A stretch of 64,000 nt of DNA from Leptodactylus fallax. Taxonomy: Eukaryota > Chordata > Amphibia > Anura > Leptodactylidae. Both the position numbers and the translations under genes were made by a program. Each line of letters starts with the position of its first letter. Positions within the stretch are counted from its first letter, which is position 1. This document shows, piece by piece, positions 31,069 to 45,172 of this stretch. Under the pieces are notes generated by a model. That model was not told where the DNA came from. It saw only the letters and a list, made by a program, of their open reading frames with translations, and did not search any database. The DNA is taken from assembly GCA_947044405.1 (NCBI GenBank), contig CAMRHE010000115.1:2852001-2916000 (forward strand). The letters are read 5' to 3'.

Positions 31069-31112
31069 ATTATTATACTCCGGGGTCTATTCAGACCCCG
31101 GAGTATAATAAT
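31069..31112. repeat. Perfect 20-bp hairpin (hAT copy A, first)
   Basis: The left arm attattatactccggggtct (31069-31088) and right arm 31093-31112 are exact reverse complements around a 4-base loop (attc). The same hairpin is kept in copy B at 41262-41305. Confidence 0.92.
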
Positions 31113-31350
31113 CGGAGCCCTAGGGTTGGTGAGGGAACATAAAAACCAGTGTTACTCACCTCCTGCGATCCAATGTAACTCCGAGCAGGCTTGCGGCCTC
31201 TGGTGACGTCATCAGGTCGCGTCGCCGGCCTGATCACGTGACATCTGTGCGCAATTAAACAGGGCCGAAAGCTGCAAGGAGTGCACCGGTGTCCAGGATA
31301 GGTAAGTAACTCTGGTTTTTATGTTTGTATTCTCCCCTGGGTCTCCAATC

Positions 31351-31388
31351 ATTATACTCTGGGGTCTGAAAAGACCCCAGAGTATAAT
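31351..31388. repeat. Perfect 17-bp hairpin (hAT copy A, second), next to the minisatellite
   Basis: The left arm attatactctggggtct (31351-31367) and right arm 31372-31388 are exact complements around the loop gaaa. The minisatellite begins a few bases downstream. Confidence 0.92.
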
Positions 31389-31395
31389 AATAGTT

Positions 31396-32105
31396 CATGG
31401 GTGGTCCACTATGGGGCATAATACCCTGTGCAGGGACCACTGTAGAGCATAATACCCTGTACAGGGGCCACTATGGAGCATAATACCGAGTGCAGGGGCC
31501 ACTATAGAGCATAATACCGAGTGTAGGGGCCACTGTAGAGCATAATACCCTGTGCAGGGGCCACTCTGGAGCATAATACAAGTGCAGGGGCCACTACAGA
31601 GCATAATACCGAGTGCAGGGGCCACTATAGAGCATAATACCGGGTGCAGGGGTCACTATGGAGCATAATACAAGTGCAGGGGCCACTATGGAGCATAATA
31701 CCAGTGCAAGGGCCACTATGGAGGATAATACCAGTGCAGGGGCCACTATGGAGCATAATACCAGTGCAAGGGCCACTATAGAACATAATACCAGTGCAGG
31801 GAACACTATGGAGCATAATACCGTGTGCTGGGGCCACTGTGGAGCATAATACCGTGTGCAGGGGCCAATATGGAGCATAATACCGTGTGCAGGGGCCAAT
31901 ATGGGGCATAAAACTGTGTGCAGGAGTTGCTGTGGAACATAATACCGTGTGCAGTGGCCAATGTGGGGCATAATACCCTGTGCAGGGGCCACTATGGAGC
32001 ATAATACTGTGTGCAGGGGCCGCTGCGAGGCGTAATACAGTGTGCAGTGGCCGCTGCGGGCCATAACACTGTGTAATACTGTGTGCAGGGGCTGCTGTGG
32101 AACAT
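31396..32105 (+). repeat. ~30-bp minisatellite in hAT copy A, about 23 units
   Basis: Units of the type ggggccactatggagcataa plus a variable tail (taccgagtgca, taccagtgca, taccgtgtgca). Unit length is about 30-32 bases and the sequence decays toward the right end. Confidence 0.92.
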
Positions 32106-33267
32106 TATAGTGTGTGTAAATGGGGTGCTATAAACATGGGCTATGGCACCTGTTTATATTATACGCTGTCTGTTTATAGTGACCGTGTGATGTAATTGTA
32201 GCCTTGTCACATACTGTAGACATGTGTAGGACGAGGCTGTAGTTACATTACATGGCCGCTATGAGATGAATGACACTATGTAAACAGAGAAGCGGTCATG
32301 GCGCTTACACAGGTACCATTCAAACAGCTGATCAGTGGGGGTCCTGGGTCTTTGAACCCCACTGATTAGTTTATTAATGACCTGGAAAACCTTTTAATTA
32401 GTTAACACCTGGGGCATTATTAATAAGGGGCACTATTTATACAGGGTACACACGGATGTTATTAATATAAAGATGCACTTGGGGGTATTATTCATTATGG
32501 CGGGGTTATATCATATATTTTATAATTGGGGGTAGCAGCAGGATGGGGGCTTTGTGTAGGTGAGGACAATGTGGGTTGGATGCCTGGAAAAGTGAGGAGC
32601 CAAAGATGTCTGTGTTGCAAACTTTACAGAGACAAGTCACAGCTAGAAGAAGTGGTCATGGCGGTCCAAAGGGAAGAGAAGGGAAATGTGAAGGATTAGT
32701 CAGAGATGTCACCGGTAAGTCACAGAATGTTACTGCCCTGTATTCACCTAAATGATAGAGGATAAATACCTGATTGATGGGGGTCTGTCTGCTGAGTCCC
32801 CCACTGAGCCTGAGAATTGGGTTTTTTCCCCCCCACTAGGTGGGAATCCAGCCTGACCGCAGCCATATATAGGTGTGTCACTTGGTGGATGGACGAACCC
32901 GCGTGGCTCTCATTCACTTTAATGGGAGTGCCAAAGATACCCGAAGTCCAGTACTCAGCTATCTGCGGCGCTCCTATTATAGAGAATGGGGGCCACGTGG
33001 CCTCGTCCATCCACCAAGCAGAAGATGTGTGAAGTTACTTTCATTGTTAATGCCGTGTTGTTGATCTGATACTGAAGTAATACAGGAAGAAGAATTCTTA
33101 AAAACTGTTTGATAACTTTGTGTATTGTGTATATTGTGCGACGATAACAGTGTGTTAAACTAGTAGCATGGAAACTCAGTTTTTTGTTTTTTTTTGGGGG
33201 GGGGGGGGGCGTCTTTCTATAGTCCGCCTCAGGCAGCAAAGAGGCTAGGTTCACCACTGCCTCTGAC

Positions 33268-33595
33268 ATATCGTATACCAAAGGCTTTGCCTGTCACTCT
33301 GTCTGCATACACTCTGACCTTTTGAATATCCATGATCCTCTGAGCCCAGGGATCTACATATAGTTCTGTATTCTAAACAGAAATATTGCGGAGTTATAAA
33401 GTAAATGTATTAATAAAATCTAATAATATGCGCCAAAAGACAGACATTTCACAACTGAGGAGATATATGGAGCCAAAATATTCACTGTATAAAGAGAGAT
33501 CCCTGGAAAATCCTAGATGGTGTCCTATATTTTAGACAATTATGGAGTCTGCTTTAAAAACATGGAGGTAAACTGATCAGGAGAGGACTGCAGAT
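33268..33595. other. No recognisable feature
   Basis: AT-rich flank between two mobile elements. No open frame or repeat structure was identified. Confidence 0.5.
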
Positions 33596-34117
33596 TTAGA
33601 GAGGACCTTTCATGTCCTCAGGCACATGCGGTTTTATATGCCGCTAGAAAGATTTTCGGCTTTCCCATTATGTGCCCCGGATCTGGAGATATTGGTGCCG
33701 TTAGTTTCAGCACCGATCTCTACCCACTGTCAGAAGGGCGTTCCTGACAGTCTAGCTGGGCTGTGAGGAACGCCACCCCCTGACAGTACTCATCCATAGA
33801 CTGTACATCGACATAGACTGGGGGGGCGTTCCTCACAGCTCAGCGTCATCGCTAGGCGTTAAGGAGCACCCCTTCTGACAGTACAGTGCTATGGACGAGT
33901 AATGTCAGGGGGAAGTGTTCCTCACAGCCCAGCTAGACTGTCAGGAACACCCTTCTAACAGTGGACAGAGATCGGTGCTGAAACTAACTGCACCGATATC
34001 TCCAGCCCCGGGGCACATAACTGGAAAGCTGACAGTGCACTGAATTCAGCACACTGTTCTGCTTTCTAGCGGTATATAAAACCACATGTGCATGAGGACG
34101 TGAAAGGTCCTCTTTAA
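33596..34117. mobile_element. Fold-back (TTAA-type) MITE with long inverted arms
   Basis: The left arm begins agaggacctttcatgtcctc and the right arm ends gaggacgtgaaaggtcctct. The arms stay complementary with some mismatches for about 200 bases or more on each side (tgccgctagaaag with ctttctagcggta; gagatcggtgctgaaacta with tagtttcagcaccgatctc). The right end borders TTAA (34114-34117); the left neighbour TTTAG is a likely mutated TTAA. It is non-coding. Confidence 0.8.
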
Positions 34118-34492
34118 TTAGTGAGATTAAAAATGTGTAACATAGTCCAAAGTATAAAAAAGTAATCCTTTTTTCAATAGAATAATTTTTTGTCACAGAA
34201 GAAAGAAGAAAACTATGCATGTTTGATAATAGCAGAATAGCTGTTTTCACACTGCACCAAAAAAAATTTTTTTGTCAACATAAGAGGACTTGCTTTTTGC
34301 GAGATGAGTTGCATTTTTTAATGTTACTGTTCAATATTCCTTATAATGTGATGTACAACAGATGAAAAGTTATTTGTGGGATGAAAAGAGAAAGCATTGT
34401 TTCTTGGATTTTGTCTTTATAGAGTTCCTGGTATGTGTGACATGTTAACTGTGTCTCATTGGGGGTCCGTGTGTTTATGGCAATACCAATTT

Positions 34493-34735
34493 TAGGCTAG
34501 GTTCACATCTGTGCATGGGGGACCCGAACAACGGAGAGCTGGACCACTAAAACAGCAGTTACCTGTGGACACCCGCCGACCCCATAAACTATAATGGGAT
34601 TCGCCGACTGGGTGCCTGCCGGGTTTCTGCCATTTTTATACTGAAACTGGAGGAGAGAAAAGTCCTCTGGCCAGGACTCTGCCAATTTTCAGTGGTTTCT
34701 GCGACGGAGTCTCCAACAGATATAGGTGTTTATAT
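34493..34735. mobile_element. MITE fragment of the TAGGCTAGGTTCACATC family
   Basis: Starts with taggctaggttcacatctg. It shares internal sequence (actataatggg, aaaagtcct) with 57437-57625, where both termini are visible. Non-coding. Confidence 0.55.
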
Positions 34736-34924
34736 ACTTATATAGGTGTTTTTCATCCTTTACTATTTTCAATAAAGTAAAAGATTTCAATACAGAAAGT
34801 TGTTCAGCCTTAGACTAGATTCACACGAAAAAGGTGAAAATGAGGGACACCAGTTTTCACGGATCCCCATACATTCGCTGCATGGAGGGATCCATGAAAA
34901 CGGCCAAAAATAGGACATGACCTA

Positions 34925-35858
<934 letters not shown>

Positions 35859-35860
35859 TA

Positions 35861-36587
35861 TATTTTGAAAGTCTGTGACAATAGACTGTAAAACTAACGG
35901 TCATGTGAATAGCCCCCATTCACTGAAATTGAAATTAATGGCGCTGTGTGAGGTTTCTTTTTTAAAAGAAAAACGGACGTCCCAAAGCCATAATTCACTG
36001 AATTTATCTGAATGTAGCCTTGTAACTTTGAGCCTGTAACATTGTACATCTGCCTAAACGTAAGAAAAAATGTTTTTGCATTTGATAAAGAATACTTTAC
36101 AATATCTTCTGCTAAGCCTCCTGTCTCACTTACTGCATTGACCCTAAAATACCCCTTTTATCACTAGTTCCCCTGCTTTAGTCCAGATATGATGAACCTG
36201 CTTAATCTGTATTCCGTTCAGGTTTCCATTTTCTCTTTGTCTGCAGGTTTCATGCTGATCATGTTTTATCCTGATTAGTTATGGCACAGTAATTTCTTAG
36301 AAATGCAAAATATTGAGTTTCCTACTAAATGAAAAACTGATGTTTCTTAATCAAATATAATTACCACAAAATGAAAAAAAAATAAAAAAAATAAACAAAA
36401 ATAGGCATACTGGAAGAAGAGCACGATCGCTCGATCGCTGAGCTCTGTTATTGGCATTTAATGAAAAGAAAACAAGAACCTCCGACAAAGGGGCCATCAG
36501 TCAATGTTGTTTGTTATACTGAGTCACAAAAGACAAGTGGTCATTTGCAATAGCTACATGTATTCAAGTGGTTGTGGTTGTATGACC
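35861..36587. other. No recognisable feature
   Basis: AT-rich sequence with A runs around 36370-36400. No gene, terminal repeat or conserved coding frame was seen. Confidence 0.5.

Positions 36588-36648
<61 letters not shown>
36588..36648. repeat. (ATCT)n microsatellite
   Basis: About 15 uninterrupted copies of the tetranucleotide ATCT/TCTA. Confidence 0.97.
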
Positions 36649-36825
36649 CCTGATCTTGCTACACTAAGCTAAACACCCTCCCGCGGCTTAACATCTAACT
36701 TACTGTATCAAAAATGTATATTTACCCATATCACTGGGATGGTCATGTGACCGCCTCAGGCACATTTTCTGATTTTCCAGTGATGTTCTGTTTCCCCGTT
36801 TCCGGAAATGGAACGTCACCAATAC

Positions 36826-37080
36826 TACCCCCCCCCCCACCCCATCATACTTACCTGTCTTACTATCTGTATCTTCTGGGCATGAAGCATCACTTCCTTC
36901 AGGTGGTCCGGCTCATCCTCTCCTCTGACGTCTGCTGGTCTCACACGCCTGCGCAATAGAGCCGCACTTCGCCTCTATTGCTCAGGCGCTGGCAGAAGTC
37001 AAGAGAAGGAGCCAGTGGCACAGAAGAAAGTGATCTCCAAGACAGGAAGACAGGTAAGTATGATGGGGTGGGGGGTGGGC
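36826..37080. mobile_element. Small fold-back MITE
   Basis: The left arm (ccaccccatcatacttacct) pairs with the right arm ending aggtaagtatgatggggtgg. The centre is also inverted (ctattgcgcagg with cctgagcaatag). Non-coding. Confidence 0.75.
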
Positions 37081-37667
37081 TGAGTTAGTTAGTTAGGTAG
37101 GGCTAGTAGTCCATGGGCTAGCTAGGGAAACAGGGAGGGGGTATGAGGGAGTGAGAGAGGGAAGGGGAGGGAGTGAGAGGGGGATCTATCTAAGTGAATT
37201 GCAATGCATCATGGTAGTTGTAGGATAAAAGCACAGGAAACTACACCATGTAAACAAATGCAGAAGATGCCAGGAGCTCCCAGAGAAACACAGAAATCCC
37301 TCAAAAGACTGCTAAAGGTATTTGGGTGCACTTATTAACCCATTAATAGCACTAACAGACCTTTTTAAACCACTTCCATATCAGATGCTTTACCCCCCTT
37401 CCAGACCAGACACATTTTCGGGTTTTTTTGTATGTGCGGTTTTGAGGGCTGTAACATTTTTATCATATGCTTTATTCAACTAATTTCTGCATCTCTTTTC
37501 GTTGACACATAGGGTTTTATTTTTCTGTTGTTTTTATTTTTGCATGTGTTTTAATTTTTTTATATCCAGGAAAATCTATACAAAAGAGGAGGGAAAACGT
37601 GTCTGTTTTTTACTTTTCATTTTTTTTTTTAATTTTAATAACGCAAAGTGCTACTAAAAAAACTTTT

Positions 37668-37880
37668 TAAGGCTAAGACCCCACGTTACCGGAAAAGCAG
37701 CTTTTTTGTTGCAGATGTTATTGCGGTTTTTTGAGCCAAAGCCAGGAATGGATTGAGCAGAAGGTAGAAGTATAAGAACTTCCTTTACATTTCCCATTCC
37801 TTTTGTAGCTATTGTTGGCTTTGGCTCAAAAAACTGCAACAAAAAAAGCTGCATTTCCGCAACATGGAGCCTTAGCCTAA
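37668..37880. mobile_element. Fold-back MITE, TTAAGGCTAAGRCCCCACGTT family
   Basis: The left end (aaggctaagaccccacgtt) is mirrored by the right end (aacatggagccttagcct). Internal tttttgagccaaagccagga pairs with ggctttggctcaaaaa. A fragment of the same family is at about 43993-44030. Confidence 0.75.
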
Positions 37881-38227
37881 AATAGTTTTTACTCTCCGTT
37901 ACGTTAATTTTTATTTTGTATGGTGTTGTCGGGGGGTGGGGTTATAACCTTTAATAAGGGTGTTTTATTGGCGTGTTATTTTATTTTTTTTTAATTATTT
38001 TATTAACTTTTTTTTTTTTTTTTACATTGTGTCCCCATAAGGTCATAATAGACCTTTGGGGACATCTGATGGGTTTTTTTTTTTGTTGGGGAGGCTGATT
38101 TCCCCGTAGGACACAGCAGCTCTAACACACTCTGATCCTGGTGGATCACGTGACCGCCGGGTCAGAGGGGAGCCGCAAGATGGCGGTGCCAATAGCACTG
38201 TATACACAGCAATCGAGATAGCAGGGA

Positions 38228-38645
38228 AGGTAATAAACTTTCCTGCCTTCTCTCTGGGAGCTCCGGCTGAAGTTACAGCTGGCTCCCCATTTCAGCAGCT
38301 GCACGATTTTGTGCAACTGCTGAATTCTGCTTGGACGTACCGATACGTCCTTACAGAACTAGACAATCACCTTCTGGACATACTGTATATAGTCTATGGG
38401 CGGTACGGAAGTGGTTAAAAAAAGATCTTTGCCCAGAAAACCCCTTTAACCTTCCGGACCACCCATTGGGCTTTTACGTCCGGAAGGTGGTTGTCTAGTT
38501 CTGTAAGGACATATCGGTATGTCCAAGCAGAACTCAGCAGCTGCACAAAATGATGCAGCTGCTGAAACGGGGAGCTGGCTGTAACTTCAGCTGGAGCTCC
38601 CAGAGAGAAGGCAGGGAAAGTTTATTACCTTCCCTGCCTTCCCGA
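38228..38645. repeat. Large inverted repeat with ~155-bp arms
   Basis: The left arm (38228 to about 38380) and right arm (about 38487-38645) are near-complements; shared segments include aactttcctgccttctctc, cagctgaagttacagc-like and ctgtaaggac. They are separated by about 105 bases that contain a cttccggacc/gtccggaag hairpin. It is probably a fold-back MITE. Confidence 0.75.
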
Positions 38646-38652
38646 TCACTGC

Positions 38653-38779
38653 ATCTACAGCAGGGGTCTCAAACTTGCGGTCCGTGGGCCAACTGCGGCC
38701 CTCGGGACAATAGTTTGCGGCCCCCACCTCAATATCAAAGTTTAATGTTAGTGCGGCCCGAGTTTGATACGAATGGCAC
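38653..38779 (+). mobile_element. hAT-like MITE fragment with CAGGGGTCTCAAACT end
   Basis: Contains caggggtctcaaacttgcgg and the gcggccctcggg / gcggcccgagtt motif typical of Charlie-like hAT elements that are widespread in vertebrates. It is truncated on the right by the next element. Confidence 0.65.
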
Positions 38780-39046
38780 CAGGGGCGCACTGTCTGGGGG
38801 TGGCATTTTTTACTATCTAATGTAAACCAACCCAGGACAGGCCGCTTTAAAAAAAAAACAACGCTGAGTGGGGCCTGTCCTGGGCTGGCTTACGAGACGT
38901 CCACATCACAGCGCAGGCAGCGATATAATGATGTCATCGCGCCTCCTACGCTGAGACATAGACGTCTCGGACAAGAGGAGGAGGCGGTGGCTGCATCAAG
39001 GAATCGCAGGTAGGTGAGGATAAGTTTTTTTTTATTTATATAAATA
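38780..39046 (+). mobile_element. hAT-like family, partial copy F (left end only), interrupted by Tc1
   Basis: It begins caggggcgcac and follows the start of copy A (ccaggacaggccgctttaa, acaagaggaggaggcgg), with a deletion of about 35 bases near its start. It stops exactly where the Tc1 element at 39047 begins. The rest of the family sequence does not resume after the Tc1 right end. Confidence 0.8.
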
Positions 39047-40444
39047 CAGTGCTGGCCAAAAGTATTGGCACCCCTGCAATTCTGTCAGATAATACTCAAT
39101 TTCTTCCAGAAAATGATTGCAATCACAAATGCTTTGGTAATAATATCTTCATTTAATTTGTCTTCAATGGAAAACCACAAAAAGAATTGTCAAAAAGCCA
39201 AATTGGATATAATTCCACACCAAACATAAAAAAGGGGGTGGACAAAAGTATTGGCACCCTTTGAAAAATCATGTGATGCTTCTCTAATTTGTGTAATTAA
39301 CAGCACCTGTTACTTACCTGTGGCCAGTGGTGAACCTAGCCTCTTTGCTGCCTGAGGCGGACTATAGAAAGACGCCCCCCCCCCCCCAAAAAAAAAAAAA
39401 AACAAAAAACTGAGTTTCCATGCTACTAGTTTAACACACTGTTATCGTCGCACAATATACACAATACACAAAGTTATCAAACAGTTTTTAAGAATTCTTC
39501 TTCCTGAATTACTTCAGTATCAGATCAACAACACGGCATTAACAATGAAAGTAACTTCACACATCTTCTGCTTGGTGGATGGACAAGCCCACGTGGCCCC
39601 CATTCTCTATAATAGGAGCGCCGCAGATAGCTGAGTACTGGACTTCGGCTATCTTTGGCACTCCCATTAAAGTGAATGAGAGCCACGCGGGTTCGTCCAT
39701 CCATCAAGTGACACCTATATATATGGCTGCGGTCAGGCTGAATTCCCACCTAGTGGGGGGAAAAACCCAATTCTCAGGCTCAGTGGGGGTCTCAGCAGAC
39801 AGACCCCCATCACTCAGGTATTTATCCTCTATCATTTAGGTGAATACAGTGCAGTAACATTCTGTGACTTACAGGTGACGTCTCTGACTAATCCTTCACA
39901 TTTCCCTTCTCTTCCCTTTGGACTGCCATGACCACTTCTTCTAGCTGTGACTTGTCTCTGTAAAGGTTGCAACACAGACATCTTTGGCTCCTCACTTTTC
40001 CAGGCATCCAACCCACATCCTGCTGCTACCCCCAATTATATAATATATGATATAACCCCCCATAATGAATAATACCCCCAAGTGCATCTTTATATTAATA
40101 ATGTCCGTGTGTACCCTGTATAAATAGTGCCCCTTATTACTAATACCCCAGGTGTTAACTAATTAAAAGGTTTTCCAGGTCATTAATAAACTAATCAGTG
40201 GGGTTCAAAAACCCAGGACCCCCACTGATCAGCTGTTTGAATGGTACCTGTGTAAGCGCCGTGACCGCTTCTCTGTTTACATAGTGTAATTCATCTCATA
40301 GCGGCCATGTAATGTAACTGCAGCTTCGTCCTGTACATGTCTACAGTATGTGACAAGGCTACAATTACATCACATGGCCACTATAAACAGACAGCGTATA
40401 ATATAAACAGGTGCCATAGCCCATGTTTATAGCACCCCATTTAC

Positions 40445-40975
40445 ACACACTATAAAGTTCCACAGCAGCCCCTGCACACGGTATTACACAGTGTTATGGC
40501 CCGCAGCGGCCCCTGCACACGGTATTATGCCCCGCATTGGCCACTGCACACGGTATTATGTTCCGCAGCAACTCCTGCACACAGTTTTATGCCCCATATT
40601 GGCCCCTGCACTGGTATTATGCTCCATAGTGGCCCCTGCACTTGTATTATGCTCTATAGTGGCCCCAGCACACGGTATTATGCTCCATAGTGGCCCCTGC
40701 ACTGGTATTATGCTCCAGAGTGGCCCCTGCACAGGGTATTATGCTCCATAGTGGCCCCTGCACTGGTATTATCCTCCATAGTGGCCCTTGCACTGGTATT
40801 ATGCTCCATAGTGGCCCCTGCACTTGTATTATGCTCTATAGTGGCCCCTGCACTCGGTATTATGCTCTATAGTGGCCCCTGCACCCGGTATTATGCTCCA
40901 GAGTGGCCCCTGCACAGGGTATTATGCTCTACCGTGGTCCCTACACAGGGTATTATGCCCCATAGTGGACCACCC
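40445..40975 (-). repeat. ~30-bp minisatellite in hAT copy B, about 17 units
   Basis: The reverse complement of the copy A array (tattatgctccatagtggcc type units). It has fewer units than copy A, so the array has changed length since the two copies separated. Confidence 0.92.
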
Positions 40976-40985
40976 ATGAACTATT

Positions 40986-41023
40986 ATTATACTCTGGGGT
41001 CTTTTCAGACCCCAGAGTATAAT
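40986..41023. repeat. Perfect 17-bp hairpin beside the minisatellite (hAT copy B)
   Basis: The left arm attatactctggggtct (40986-41002), loop tttc and right arm 41007-41023 are exact complements. It corresponds to 31351-31388 in copy A. Confidence 0.92.
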
Positions 41024-41261
41024 GATTGGAGACCCAGGGGAGAATACAAACATAAAAACCAGAGTTACTTACCTATCCTGGACACCGGTACACTCCTTGC
41101 AGCTTTCGGCCCTGTTTAATTGCGCACACACGTCACGTGATCAGGCCGGCGACGCGACCTGATGACGTCACCACAGGCCTCAAGCCTGCTCGGAGTTACA
41201 TCGGATCGCAGGAGGTGAGTAACACTGTTTTTTATGTTCCCTCACCAACCCTAGGCCTCCG

Positions 41262-41305
41262 ATTATTATACTCCGGGGTCTGAATAGACCCCGGAGTATA
41301 ATAAT
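41262..41305. repeat. Perfect 20-bp hairpin (hAT copy B)
   Basis: The left arm attattatactccggggtct (41262-41281), loop gaat and right arm 41286-41305 are exact complements. It corresponds to 31069-31112 in copy A. Confidence 0.92.
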
Positions 41306-41892
41306 AGTAGTATTTGCAGCCCGCGGCTTAACTTACCGATGCCCGCGGCCGCTCACAGCGGCATCCACTTCCCTTTCTGCGTCCCATAGCAGAAGGGGAA
41401 GCGGGGGTGGCCACGAGCAGACGCGGGTAGGTAAATAAATAGGCCCTGACCTGCCGGGGATACTCCAACAGGTTACGGCCTATTTATATAGATAAAAAAA
41501 AGCTATACTCACCTGCGATGCCTTGATGCAGCCGCCGCCTCCTTCTCTTGTCCACGACGTCTGTGTCTCAGCGTAGGCGGCGTGATGACGTCATTGTATC
41601 GCCGCCTGCGCTGAGATGCGACGTCTTGTAAACCAGCCCAGGACAGGCCGCGCTCAGCTCTGTTTTTTTTTTTTTTTTTAAAGCGGCCTGTCCTGGGCTG
41701 GTTTACATTAAATAGTAAAATGCCACCCCCCGGACAGTGCCGCCCGAGGCGGCCGCCTCACCTCGCCTCATTAGCGGTGCGCCCCTGCCTGTGGCACATA
41801 ACAGGTGGTGGCAATAACTAAATCACACTTGCAGCCATGGATTAAAGTTGACTCAACCTCTGTCCTGTGTCCTTGTGTGTACCACATTGAGC

Positions 41893-42928
<1,036 letters not shown>

Positions 42929-43147
42929 GATGAGGGTGCCAATACTTTTGTCCTGCCCATTTTCTGGAGTTTTGTGTAAAATGATCAATGATTTGACTTT
43001 TTTTTCATTCTCTTTTGTGTTTTTTCATTGCAAGCAAAATAAATGAAGATATTACCAAAGCATTTGTGATTGCAATCATTTTCTGGAAGAAATTGAGTAT
43101 TATCTGACAGAATTGCAGGGGTGCCAATACTTTTGGCCAGCACTGTA

Positions 43148-44099
43148 ACTATACTATACATATTATCCACATATCTCATTCATACATTCACTTACATGAG
43201 CATGCTGGTTTCTGGTTTCCAGCCATTTTCTATCAATGAGGATTTGTTAAAAGCACATCCTGCTTTCTACAATGTCACACATCTATCAGTGTATAGTATG
43301 TGAGTGTACCCTTATTGTACCCATTTTATTGGTAGTAGTTTCATTATTTAGGATGCGTTTGTGTGTACCAACCATGTGCCACATGGACAAAGACTTCATG
43401 GTCAAGACCACATATTCATTGCAGTTTTACCGTGTGGTTTTTGGCGGCATGGTTTATACTTGTGAAGCAGACAGATTTCAGTGAGCTTAACTAATACATG
43501 TATAGACATTGCAAGGAAGGCATTAACATAAATGGGAGCCGGAGAAATAATAGCTAATTGTAAATGGATCTTCAATTTGTCTTGCAGTCACTAAACTGAG
43601 ACATTAAAGACAGGAGATCCATTATACTGTACCAACATTCAGTTATCTCAAGTGTTATGGAAATCACAGAGTACCCAATTCTATAGAATGAAATAGCAAT
43701 GTGCTGTGACAGAAGAAGGATATGGGAAAATGAATTACCCAAGACTAATTATTAGAAACTGAATCTAATTATTTTTAGATGATAATTTTTTTATCTAACT
43801 ATCTATCGTTTTACCATTACTGGATTGGGCAAAACATACAAAGGGAGAGTAATTTGTGTCAAAAACCTTTATATCCTAGTCCTAGTTCATTTGCCACCAA
43901 TATATAGAGGCATTGAGAAGATTTTATAATTCAGTATCATACAGATTGCACAGCAACAAAAATTGTGCCATATTCCATAGAATACCATTTTAAGCCGGGG
44001 CCCCACGTTGCGGAACAGCAGATTTTTTTTATGCTGAATTTAGCGCAAGTGTCTTTACATAGCGGGGCAACCGCCGGCAAAAGCTGCAGCAGCTCCACT
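43148..44099. other. No recognisable gene; AT-rich with a MITE fragment at the end
   Basis: Mostly unique-looking AT-rich sequence. From about 43993 there is a short fragment (ggggccccacgttgcgg) of the MITE family seen complete at 37668-37880. Confidence 0.5.
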
Positions 44100-45172
44100 A
44101 TTATTTTTTTTTTGTTTTATTCCCTCTGCCTCCAGAGAGGTTTAATACGAGGGGGGATTTAATAGGGGAAGTGGAATTGCTAGCGTCTGTGGGGAAGAGA
44201 GAAGGAGGAAGTTGGCCAGGTGCACAGCTAGCGTGGAAGTGCACCTCGCCAATTTGTTTGGCAATGGCTACATCTGTAGGTTTGTTTGGCAAGGTGAAGG
44301 GCAGAGTTGCTAGCTTTGATCATAAATTTGAAGTGAAGGAAATCTGGAAATGTGTTTGATTTTCTCCACAGATGTTCAGCACATCAGGAAAGGACAAGAG
44401 TCTTTCATAGTAAAGGTAAGAAGGTTGTGGTCGGAAATAGATAGGTGAGCAGAGTAAAGTCAGAGACAGAAAAGAGCTGTAAGGAAACCAGATCAAGGAT
44501 ATTGCCATCTTTGTGTGTGGAAGAACTAGTAAGCTGTGAGAGACCAAGAGACGCAGTTAGTGATAGAAGGTGAGAGACAGATGGGGAGACAAGGGTGTTA
44601 ATGGGAACATTAAAGTCTCCCATGATGAGGGTAGCAATTTCACAGGATAAAAAATTGGAAAGCCATGAAGCAAAGTGATCTAAGAACTGATAGTATGAGC
44701 CAGGTAGATGACAGCTACTTGCAGGGAAAAGTGGCAGAAAAGTCTGATAGTGTGGACCTCAATAGAGGGGAAGAGGGGAAGGAGATTGATGGTACTTGTG
44801 GAATGACCTGAAAAGTGACCTGGGGTGTGTGAAAATTGTAGACCATCATAACACAATGCTGCCGACTGCTTCATCCAGGTTTCTGTGACAGCCAGCAGGT
44901 TAAAAGACTTTAAAATGAAGAGATCCTGAATAATGTCAAGTTTGTTGCAGACTGAACGGGTGTTCCAGAATGCACAAGAGAAAGAGACAGACAGGTGGAG
45001 GAGGAGGAGAGAACAGACAGCGAATATTAATATGGCTAGCAGGGTTTCTTGGTGAGACAGGTATGAAGTTGAGGTTAGCAGAAGAAAGAGGACCAAGGTT
45101 TGGCGATATGTCCCCTGCAGTTAGTAGGAGAATGGAGAGAGACTCTGTAAACTGCACATATAACCTTTTCAT
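44100..45172 (-). pseudogene. L2/CR1-like LINE endonuclease remnant (antisense)
   Basis: On the minus strand, scattered frames read as the start of an L2/CR1-type ORF2. A leader (LLLTAGDISPNLGP, near 45110) is followed by FWNTRSVCNKLDIIQDLF and LLAVTETWM (endonuclease Asn and Glu boxes, about 44985-44910). Then come MGDFNVPIN (about 44623) and KDGNILDLVSLQLFSVSDF. The order matches an AP endonuclease domain, but frames are broken and no reverse transcriptase follows before 44100. It is an old fragment. The class is inferred from motif style and not certain between L2, CR1 and Rex. Confidence 0.72.

Larger units (their letters stand above)
30588..33259 (+). mobile_element. Non-autonomous hAT-like element, copy A, with 8-bp target duplication
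   Basis: It begins caggggcgcacc and ends gttcaccactg. It is flanked on both sides by cctctgac (30580-30587 and 33260-33267), a perfect 8-bp duplication. CAGNGG-type ends plus 8-bp duplications are hallmarks of the hAT superfamily. The 2672-bp body has no transposase. Contents in order: an inverted pair around 30680-30745 (ccagcccaggacaggccgc), CRE-like tgacgtca sites, splice-donor-like motifs, two strong hairpins, and a ~30-bp minisatellite. A second copy in reverse orientation lies at 39325-41787. Confidence 0.88.
39325..41787 (-). mobile_element. Non-autonomous hAT-like element, copy B (reverse orientation), with 8-bp target duplication
   Basis: Reads cagtggtgaacc at the left and gtgcgcccctg at the right, the mirror image of copy A. 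It is flanked on both sides by cctgtggc (39317-39324 and 41788-41795), a perfect 8-bp duplication. The 2463-bp body matches copy A throughout, with about 200 bases fewer, mostly in the minisatellite. It was inserted after the Tc1 element, in the part upstream of its transposase gene. Confidence 0.9.

Noticed and set aside
31396..32105. CRISPR-like array of regular direct repeats
   Set aside because: The units are contiguous ~30-bp minisatellite copies without unique spacers, and the context is eukaryotic.
33186..33210. Poly-G run as an element terminus
   Set aside because: It lies inside hAT copy A and is matched by a poly-C run in copy B (39375-39388), so it is an internal tract.
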